From the NCBI GenBank assembly GCA_965227535.1, contig OZ245761.1:2170001-2234000 (forward strand): a DNA stretch of 64,000 nt. The letters run 5' to 3'. Each line of letters opens with the position of its first letter. Positions within the stretch are counted from its first letter, which is position 1. The stretch is from SZUA-430 sp965227535. Lineage in GTDB: Bacteria > Pseudomonadota > Alphaproteobacteria > Micropepsales > Micropepsaceae. Below, in pieces: positions 58,093-64,000 of this stretch. The translations under genes and the position numbers were made by a program. Under the pieces are notes generated by a model. The model did no database searches. It was not told where the DNA came from and saw nothing but the letters and a program-made list of their open reading frames with translations.

Positions 58093-59601
58093 TCACGCGG
58101 CCGCCCGCTTTTTCACCGCCATCGATTCTTCCTCTGCATCTTGCGCGGCGCCGAGGAAGGCACGAACGGTCATCCCGTCCTTCACGCGCTTCTCACGCAG
58201 GAAGAAGCTGATCATCTCGTGAAACCAAACCCGCCGCCCCATGCGGTAGTACCAGCGGATCGCATGCCGGATCTTCTTGTCCGGATGCCAAATCAGCCGC
58301 ATCAGCGCACGCGGCCGTGTCTGAGCCGCCATCTCGACGAACTTCACCCAAAGGAACACGCGCCAGGGCGGCATGTGCCGCATCGACAGAACCTGATGCT
58401 TGTAATCCCACTTGCTCTGATCCGGCTGAATGACGCGCCGGTCTTCAACAAGGCGATAATACGGCGTCCAGCGGTGGGGCGTCGCATAGAGCGCGATGAT
58501 CTGATCGGGATCATAAGAAATCAGCTGCCGCAGCCCGTGCCAGAAATCTTTGTCGGTCTGCTCGTCGAACCCGGCCACCCACGTCGCCAGCGAAAGAATG
58601 CCGTGCTTGCGCAACAGCTTGATCGCCTCGCGGTCGCTCGCCGTCGTCCCGCCCTTCTTGATGAGCGCGAGCGTCGCCTCATCGGTGTTCTCCATGCCCA
58701 TCAAGAAGCGTTCGAATCCGGCCTTCTTGTAGAGGTGCAGAATGTCCGCATCGCGCACGATATCGTCCGCCCGCGTCGACCCGATCAGCGTGACGTCGAT
58801 ATTCTCAGCAATCAGCGCCTCCAAGAACGCGCGCCAAGGCTTGCGCCCCGCACTCGGATTCTCGTCGGCGAAATTGAACACCTCGACCCCGTGCTCGCGA
58901 TGCAGCCGCGCGATCTCTGCCGCCAGCTTCTTCGGATCGCGATGCCGCCAGCGCGTCCAAAACCCACGCTGACCGCAGTAATTGCACAGATGAGGACACC
59001 CGCGTGAAAACTGGATCACGACGGCGCGCTTGCCGCCCCAATACGAGTAGCGCTTGTGATCGATCAGCTCCCAACCGACGCGATACGCATCCAAATCCTT
59101 GATCACCGGCGCCGCCGCCGTCGCGCGCGCCTCGCCCTCAACGCGGAAGGCGAGCCCCGGAATGTGCGCGTATGTTTGCTGCGACCGCAGCGCATCGAAC
59201 AAGCGCACGACGGTCTCTTCGCCTTCGCCGCGCACGATAATGTCGATCTGCGGTTCATCGCGAAGAATGTCCCGCCAGAAATACGTCGGATGCACGCCGC
59301 CATAGACGATCGGCACGCGCGGCATCAACGCTCGTATCAGGCGCGACACCTTCATCACGATCGGATGGCCCGACGTCGATCCCGTATGCCCGAACAGCAC
59401 GGCGTCCGGCGCGAAGGAGAGCGCCTGCTCGACGATCGCCTCATACTTCATCGGCCCGAATTCACCGTCGATCAGCCGCACGTCGTGGCCGGCATCGATC
59501 AGCGGCCCGCCGATCGACAGCAGGCCCAATGGCGGTAGTTGCTCGCGGGGAATCCGGCTACCGATCGCCGGGTGCGGCACGTTGATCAGCAGAACGCGCA
59601 T
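58093..59601 (-). CDS. Cobalamin-binding-type radical SAM protein (class B-like)
   Basis: 502 residues from ATG 59601 (GAGGATGCC before it). N-terminal B12-binding-like Rossmann half (MRVLLINVPHPAIGSR to about 140; LLSIGGPLIDAGHDVRLIDGEFG, VLFGHTGSTSGHP, PIVYGGVHPTYFW). The radical SAM core has CxxxCxxC in SRGCPHLCNYCGQ, and a C-terminal helical region (WDYKHQVLSM, AIRWYYRMGRR) completes it. It belongs with the large family annotated near BchE, but it is not BchE by sequence. Methylation or ring rearrangement of an unknown substrate is possible. Confidence 0.9.
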   Translation of the reverse strand: MRVLLINVPHPAIGSRIPREQLPPLGLLSIGGPLIDAGHDVRLIDGEFGPMKYEAIVEQALSFAPDAVLFGHTGSTSGHPIVMKVSRLIRALMPRVPIVYGGVHPTYFWRDILRDEPQIDIIVRGEGEETVVRLFDALRSQQTYAHIPGLAFRVEGEARATAAAPVIKDLDAYRVGWELIDHKRYSYWGGKRAVVIQFSRGCPHLCNYCGQRGFWTRWRHRDPKKLAAEIARLHREHGVEVFNFADENPSAGRKPWRAFLEALIAENIDVTLIGSTRADDIVRDADILHLYKKAGFERFLMGMENTDEATLALIKKGGTTASDREAIKLLRKHGILSLATWVAGFDEQTDKDFWHGLRQLISYDPDQIIALYATPHRWTPYYRLVEDRRVIQPDQSKWDYKHQVLSMRHMPPWRVFLWVKFVEMAAQTRPRALMRLIWHPDKKIRHAIRWYYRMGRRVWFHEMISFFLREKRVKDGMTVRAFLGAAQDAEEESMAVKKRAAA

Positions 59602-59691
59602 GGCATCCTCGAAGGACGAGGCCGGCACCTTAACCCGCCGCCACAGCCTCCGCATGTGACTGTGATCGCATGGCCTGAGGATAACCGCGCT

Positions 59692-61095
59692 TTAGCTGCG
59701 CGGGACCGCCGCCGTCGTTGACTCATCCGTCCAACCGCCGCCCAAAACACGAAACAGTGTGACGGATGCCTGCAACCGCGCGAGCCGCGCCTGCGCCAAC
59801 TGGTCCTGCGCCGAATTCAACGACCGCTGTGCATCCAGCACCGATAGAAAATCCTCGACGCCCGAACGATAGCGCAACTCGGCGATGCGATACGCTTCCT
59901 GCGCCTGATCCGCCTGCACCTGGCTCGCCCGCTCGCGCGCTTCAAGACTGGCGACGGCCCCCAACGCAACATCGACATCCGAGAACGCCGCAATCACCGC
60001 GCCGCGATAGTTGAGCAAGGTCTCCGTGCGTTGCGCGACGCTTAAATCCAAATTCGCCTGGTTCTGCCCGCCGTCGAAAATCGTCTGCAGCAGCGACGCG
60101 CCGATCGTGTAGGCGATGTTCGAGGGATTGAGCAGACTCGAAATCGCGGCGCTCGCGCCACCGATCGACCCCGACAGCGAAATCGACGGAAAGAATGCCG
60201 CCCGCGCCGCCGTGATGTTCGCGTCCGCGGCCACCAACTGGGCCGCGGCCCGCCGCACGTCCGGCCGCCGCGCCAGCAACTCCGACGGCAAGCCCGGCGC
60301 CACGGTCGGCGCCTTCAGCCCCGCCATGGTCGTCGCCGACACATCGAAGCCTTGCACTGGCCGCCCCAGCAACAGCGCCAACGCCGATCGCGTCTCCCGC
60401 TCCTGCTGTTCCAGCGACGGAATATTCGCTTCCTGCCCGGCAACATTCGCGCGCTGCTGCGCAAGCTCAAGCGGAACGGCAACCCCGGCATTGACCCGCG
60501 CTTCGGTAATCTTCAACACGCCCTGCGCGTTCTCAAGATTGCGCTTGGCGATCGCAATCCGGTCGCGCACCGACAGCAATTGGAAATACGTGGATGCGAC
60601 GCTCGACACGACGGTGAGTGCCACCGTCTCGCGGTCGTATTCACTCGCCCGCAAACTCGCCTGAGCGGCGGTCACGCCGGCGCTATTGCGGCCCCAAAAG
60701 TCCACTTCATAGGACGCGCCAAGACTCAAACTGAACGATTGCGAATTCGACGACGGCTCAAGCTGGCCGGACTGCGAAGCCCCGCCGCGCAGATCGACGC
60801 TGGGCAGCAACGTCGCACCCGCACTGCGCACCTGCGCCTCGGCCTGCAGGATCCGCGTCGCTGCGATCGCCAAGTCCAGGTTCTGCGTTTGCGCGTCAGC
60901 GACAAGCCGATCGAGTTCGGAGCTGTCGAACTCGCGCCACCAGCCGGCTTCCGGCCATGTCGACGCATCGGTCGGGATCGGCGCATCCCAATTCGCCGGC
61001 GTATCGGTCGGCTCAAGCCCGCCGCCCGGTTCAACCGACGCGCAAGCGCTCAGCGCTGCCGCGGCAAGCAAGATCGAAAACCGTGCGTACTTCAT
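59692..61095 (-). CDS. NodT/TolC-type outer-membrane efflux lipoprotein
   Basis: 467 residues from ATG 61095 (TGAGGTCCCCC before it); ATG 61107, overlapping the MacB stop, is an alternative. Lipobox ALSAC (Cys18). Two OEP repeats with LLPSVDLRGGASQSG, GASYEVDFWGRN, PGLPSELLARRPDVRRAAAQLVAADANI and the matching later helices, typical of RND/MacAB outer-membrane factors. Completes a tripartite exporter with the upstream MacB and MacA. Confidence 0.95.
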   Translation of the reverse strand: MKYARFSILLAAAALSACASVEPGGGLEPTDTPANWDAPIPTDASTWPEAGWWREFDSSELDRLVADAQTQNLDLAIAATRILQAEAQVRSAGATLLPSVDLRGGASQSGQLEPSSNSQSFSLSLGASYEVDFWGRNSAGVTAAQASLRASEYDRETVALTVVSSVASTYFQLLSVRDRIAIAKRNLENAQGVLKITEARVNAGVAVPLELAQQRANVAGQEANIPSLEQQERETRSALALLLGRPVQGFDVSATTMAGLKAPTVAPGLPSELLARRPDVRRAAAQLVAADANITAARAAFFPSISLSGSIGGASAAISSLLNPSNIAYTIGASLLQTIFDGGQNQANLDLSVAQRTETLLNYRGAVIAAFSDVDVALGAVASLEARERASQVQADQAQEAYRIAELRYRSGVEDFLSVLDAQRSLNSAQDQLAQARLARLQASVTLFRVLGGGWTDESTTAAVPRS

Positions 61096-61103
61096 GGGGG
61101 ACC

Positions 61104-63089
61104 TCATTCGCTCGACAACGCGACCACCGGGTCCAGCCGCGCCGCCTTCAGCGCCGGCTCAAACCCGAACACAAGCCCCGTCGCCGCCGACACGGCAAAC
61201 GCCAACGCCATCGGCAAAATTGTAAACTCGACCGGCATGCCGAACGCCGAAATGATCAGCGCCACCGCGACGCCGCCCGCGACACCGATAATGCCGCCGA
61301 GCCCCGAAACAACCACCGCTTCCGTCAAAAACTGCTGCAAAATGTTGAGCGTCCGCGCACCCGTCGCTATGCGGATGCCGATCTCGCGCGTCCGCTCCGT
61401 CACGCTGACGAGCATGATGTTCATCACCCCGATGCCGCCGACGAGCAGCGAAATCGCCGCGACCGAACCCAGCAGGATGGTCAGCGTGTTCTGCGCCTCC
61501 GACGCCGTCTCCACGACTGCCGCCATGTTGCGGATGAAGAAGTCCTCATTCCCGTTGTGTCGCGCCGTCAACAGCTCGGTCAGCGCATCTTGCGTCACGT
61601 CGATCAGCGCAACGTCCTTCACCGCCACTGTGATCGAACGCAGGAACCGCTGCCCGAACAGCCGCAAGCTGCCCGTCGACAACGGCACGAAGATCACATC
61701 GTCGGCGTCGTTGCCGTTCGACGTCGCGCCCTTGGGCGACATGATGCCGATCACCTGGAACGGCACATTCTTCAGCAGGATATACTGCCCGATCGGATTG
61801 TCGCCGTCGGGGAACAGCTGCTGATAGGCGGTCACGCCCAGCACCGCGACCGACGCATAACTACGCTGATCTTCCTCGGTGAAGAACGTGCCCTGCGACA
61901 CCGGCCAGCTGCGCACGGCGGGCAGATCCGTCCACGTCGCATTCGCCTGCGTCTGATAGTCGATGCTGCCGAAGCGCGCCGTGACGGACCCCGTTAATTC
62001 GGGTACCGCGGCAATCACGTTCGGCACCTGGCTCATCGCCTCAGCGTCAGCCGGCACCATCGTCGCCGCCGTCCCGCCGACGCCACGCTGCTGCGGCGCA
62101 CTCGGCCGCACAAGCAGCAGATTGGTGCCCATCGATCCGATCTGCTGGACAACCGCCTGCTTGGCGCCCTCGCCGATCGCAAGCATCGTAACCACCGACC
62201 CGACGCCGATGACGATGCCGAGCAGCGTCAGCACGGTGCGAAAGAAATTCGCGCGCAAAGCCCGCAGCGCCATCCCGACCGCCTCACCGGCATCGGACCA
62301 GCCCGCGCCGTCTTCGCGCGCCACTTCGGCAAGCCGCGCCTGCGCCTTCTCGATCTCGGCGTGGGTATCAGGGCCGCTATCGGCGAGAACCATCCCGTCC
62401 TTGATCTCGATGATACGCCGCGCATGCTGCGCAACTTCGCGGTCATGCGTAATGAGAAGGACCGTGTGACCCTGCGCAGACAATTCGCTCAGCAGCGCCA
62501 TCACCTCCGCGCCGCTCTTGCTGTCGAGCGCACCGGTCGGCTCGTCCGCCAGGATGATCTGCCCGCCGTTCATCAACGCCCGCGCGATAGAAACGCGTTG
62601 CTGCTGCCCACCCGAAAGCTGGTTCGGGCGGTGATTCAAACGGTCCGCCAACCCCAGCCGCGTCAGCAACTCTTCCGCGCGCTTGTGCCGCTGCTCCGCC
62701 GACAGACCGGCGTAGACCGCCGGCACTTCGACATTCTCCGTCGCGCTCGACGTCGAAATCAAATTGTAGCTCTGGAAAATGAAGCCGAACGCGTCGCGCC
62801 GCAGGAGCGCCAGCTCGTCCGCTTCGAGCCCCGAAACGTCCTCGCCGTTGAAGCGATAGGTCCCTGAGGTGGCCCGGTCGAGACAGCCGACGATGTTCAT
62901 CAGCGTCGACTTGCCCGAACCCGACGCGCCCATGATGGCCACGAACTCGCCCGGAAAGATCGTCAGCGAAATCCCATGCAGCACTTCGACCGCAACGTCG
63001 CCGGTGTTGAACGTCTTGCGCAGATCGGTGACTTCGATGAGGGGCGCCGCTTCGACCGCCTGAAACGAGCCCAGCGTGGGCTTGTTCAT
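61104..63089 (-). CDS. macB: MacB-type ABC exporter (ATPase fused to permease)
   Basis: 661 residues. ABC domain first (about 1-235): Walker A MGASGSGKSTL, signature LSGGQQQRVSIARALMNGG, Walker B ILADEPTGALD. Then a TM, a periplasmic MacB domain (about 300-520; IGSMGTNLLLVRPSAPQQRG, NPIGQYILLKNVPFQVIGIM) and three TMs with the FtsX-like end (REIGIRIATGARTLNILQQFLTEA). The 661 length matches MacB. Coupled by ATGA to MacA. Substrates could be macrolides, siderophores or peptides. Confidence 0.96.
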   Translation of the reverse strand: MNKPTLGSFQAVEAAPLIEVTDLRKTFNTGDVAVEVLHGISLTIFPGEFVAIMGASGSGKSTLMNIVGCLDRATSGTYRFNGEDVSGLEADELALLRRDAFGFIFQSYNLISTSSATENVEVPAVYAGLSAEQRHKRAEELLTRLGLADRLNHRPNQLSGGQQQRVSIARALMNGGQIILADEPTGALDSKSGAEVMALLSELSAQGHTVLLITHDREVAQHARRIIEIKDGMVLADSGPDTHAEIEKAQARLAEVAREDGAGWSDAGEAVGMALRALRANFFRTVLTLLGIVIGVGSVVTMLAIGEGAKQAVVQQIGSMGTNLLLVRPSAPQQRGVGGTAATMVPADAEAMSQVPNVIAAVPELTGSVTARFGSIDYQTQANATWTDLPAVRSWPVSQGTFFTEEDQRSYASVAVLGVTAYQQLFPDGDNPIGQYILLKNVPFQVIGIMSPKGATSNGNDADDVIFVPLSTGSLRLFGQRFLRSITVAVKDVALIDVTQDALTELLTARHNGNEDFFIRNMAAVVETASEAQNTLTILLGSVAAISLLVGGIGVMNIMLVSVTERTREIGIRIATGARTLNILQQFLTEAVVVSGLGGIIGVAGGVAVALIISAFGMPVEFTILPMALAFAVSAATGLVFGFEPALKAARLDPVVALSSE

Positions 63090-64000
63090 GGGAAGCCTCT
63101 GAACCCGCCGCCGCCCTGACCACCGCTGCGCCGCCCGCTGCCGCCCGTGCGATCACGCTGCTGCCCGGACGAAGACGTCTCGGTCTTGGTGCCCGCGATC
63201 ACGCGATCGCCCACATTTAAGCCGGAGAGCACCTGCGCGGAGACCCGGTTGGTGACGCCGACCTTCACTTCGCGCTCTTCCTGCCGCCCACTTTCGGTCA
63301 CGACGATGGCCTTATAGAGCTTCTCCCGCGGCTTATAACGTTTCAAAGCCGCGATCGGCACGCTGATCGCATCCTTCGCGCCGGCGATGACGAAGAACAC
63401 CTGCGCCGTCATCTGCGTCATCAAATCGCCGTCCTTGTTGTCGACGTCGAAGAGCGCCGTGTAGAGCACGACGTTGTTGACGTTCTCAGGCGTCGGCAGA
63501 ATCTGGCGCAGTTTGCCCTCCCAACGTTTGCGCGGCGATCCAAGGATGGTGAAGTACGCCGCCATCCCGGTCTTCAGCTTCGGCACGTCGGCTTCCGACA
63601 CCTGCGTCCACACCGTCATCGTCGACAGATCCGCAACGCGCAGAATGACCGGCGCCGACTGGTTTGCGTTCAAGGTCTGCCCCTGCTTCGCCGTCACCGA
63701 CACGACCGTGCCAGTCATCGGCGCATAAATCTTGGTGTAGCCCAGCGTGACCTGATCGCCCTTCAGGGTCGACGTCGTCTGCTCGATCTGCGCCTTGATC
63801 GAGTTCACGCCCGCGGCGGCCGACTGCATGCTCGACAGCGAACTTTGATACGCATCCTCGCTGGTCGCGTTCGCAGCCTTCAGCATCTTCTGCCGCGAAT
63901 ACTGCCCACGCGCGAGATCGAGCTGCGCCTGCCGGTCAGCTTGCTGCGCCCGCAGATTCTTGAGCTGCGCCTGATCGGCGGCAACCTTCGCCGCCTGTAG
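63086..64000 (-). CDS. macA: MacA-type periplasmic adaptor (HlyD family), N-terminus outside window
   Basis: 304 codons of the C-terminal part; the frame is open to base 64000. The first residues (about 1-60 of this fragment) are coiled-coil (DQAQLKNLRAQQADRQAQ, QTTSTLKGDQV), followed by the lipoyl half VTLGYTKIYAPMTGTVVSVTAKQGQTLNANQSAP and the beta-barrel domain with TVWTQVSEADVPKLKTGM. The tail is Gly-rich (GGQGGGGFRG). Coupled to macB through ATGA. Links MacB to the NodT-type channel. Confidence 0.95.
   Translation of the reverse strand, partial: LQAAKVAADQAQLKNLRAQQADRQAQLDLARGQYSRQKMLKAANATSEDAYQSSLSSMQSAAAGVNSIKAQIEQTTSTLKGDQVTLGYTKIYAPMTGTVVSVTAKQGQTLNANQSAPVILRVADLSTMTVWTQVSEADVPKLKTGMAAYFTILGSPRKRWEGKLRQILPTPENVNNVVLYTALFDVDNKDGDLMTQMTAQVFFVIAGAKDAISVPIAALKRYKPREKLYKAIVVTESGRQEEREVKVGVTNRVSAQVLSGLNVGDRVIAGTKTETSSSGQQRDRTGGSGRRSGGQGGGGFRGFP

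Noticed and set aside
60352..61824. 490-codon plus-strand frame opposite NodT and MacB
   Set aside because: Antisense of two strongly supported genes; composition is not protein-like.
1..64000. tRNA, rRNA, CRISPR, prophage or transposase genes
   Set aside because: None seen; intergenic gaps are short and no integrase or repeat-spacer pattern is visible, though tRNAs could be missed by eye.

Overview
The window is about 62-64% GC, densely coded on both strands, and reads as an alphaproteobacterial chromosome. Evidence for this placement: a MlaEFD locus with a PqiC-type lipoprotein, a pqqABCDE cluster, PdhS/DivJ-like and HWE histidine kinases, a Fur-family (Irr-like) box, the alpha-E / ATP-grasp / transglutaminase trio, and a TipN-like polar-protein architecture. 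Order and genus cannot be fixed from the sequence alone; a Caulobacterales-, Hyphomonadaceae- or Micropepsales-like organism is plausible. I see no rRNA, tRNA, prophage, CRISPR array or transposase. The first gene (sulfatase) and the last (MacA-type adaptor) are cut by the window edges.

Layout. 1-3.2 kb: sulfatase C-terminus, an MBL-fold hydrolase, an orphan Hpt protein and NnrU. 3.5-5.8 kb: a large two-TM coiled-coil protein of TipN-like architecture. 6.0-9.4 kb: a minus-strand lipid-transport operon (MlaE with a STAS domain, MlaF, MlaD, PqiC-like lipoprotein). 9.7-13.3 kb: a DUF3754 membrane protein and a CHASE2 adenylate/guanylate cyclase. 13.4-17.6 kb: an M14-like (DUF2817) peptidase followed by pqqA-B-C-D-E, with a hairpin between pqqA and pqqB. 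17.8-21.3 kb: a minus-strand putative catabolic operon (MFS transporter, CMD protein, VOC dioxygenase-like protein, MDR dehydrogenase). 21.4-25.4 kb: a POT peptide transporter and an exported S9 peptidase. 25.5-28.9 kb: the circularly permuted ATP-grasp / alpha-E / transglutaminase operon. 29.0-31.0 kb: ahpC-ahpD behind a promoter with a Fur/Irr-like palindrome, then a cytochrome c gene broken by an 8-bp tandem duplication. 31.1-36.5 kb: a membrane protein, an AraC regulator, a GNAT protein, a MAPEG protein, a ferritin-like diiron protein and MscS. 36.5-42.9 kb: a multi-PAS kinase, an SDR, and a two-component pair divergent from two tandem EF-hand proteins, the first with a G9 tract near its 3' end. 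43.0-45.5 kb: an HTH-RibB-degenerate-RibA fusion and two secreted acidic paralogues. 45.5-54 kb: a 2OG oxygenase, small proteins, an HWE kinase, an endonuclease I lipoprotein, an outer-membrane barrel, hydrolases, GNAT, a PdhS-like kinase and a small exported protein. 54.2-57.9 kb: a translationally coupled run of chorismate mutase, PurU, glyoxalase, GNAT, alpha/beta hydrolase and GST. 58.1-64 kb: a cobalamin-type radical SAM protein and a MacA-MacB-NodT/TolC efflux operon.

Most convergent gene junctions with room for it carry a palindromic element or a hairpin. Three of these belong to families whose outer ends read GTCATGG or GTCATCC, and they probably act as (bi)directional terminators. 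The observations most worth follow-up are the HTH-RibB fusion with a GTP cyclohydrolase II-like domain lacking its zinc cysteines, the two-component/EF-hand locus with a potentially phase-variable G tract, the M14-like peptidase next to pqqA, the Irr-like box on ahpCD, and the paired acidic secreted proteins sharing an LNLxQL motif.
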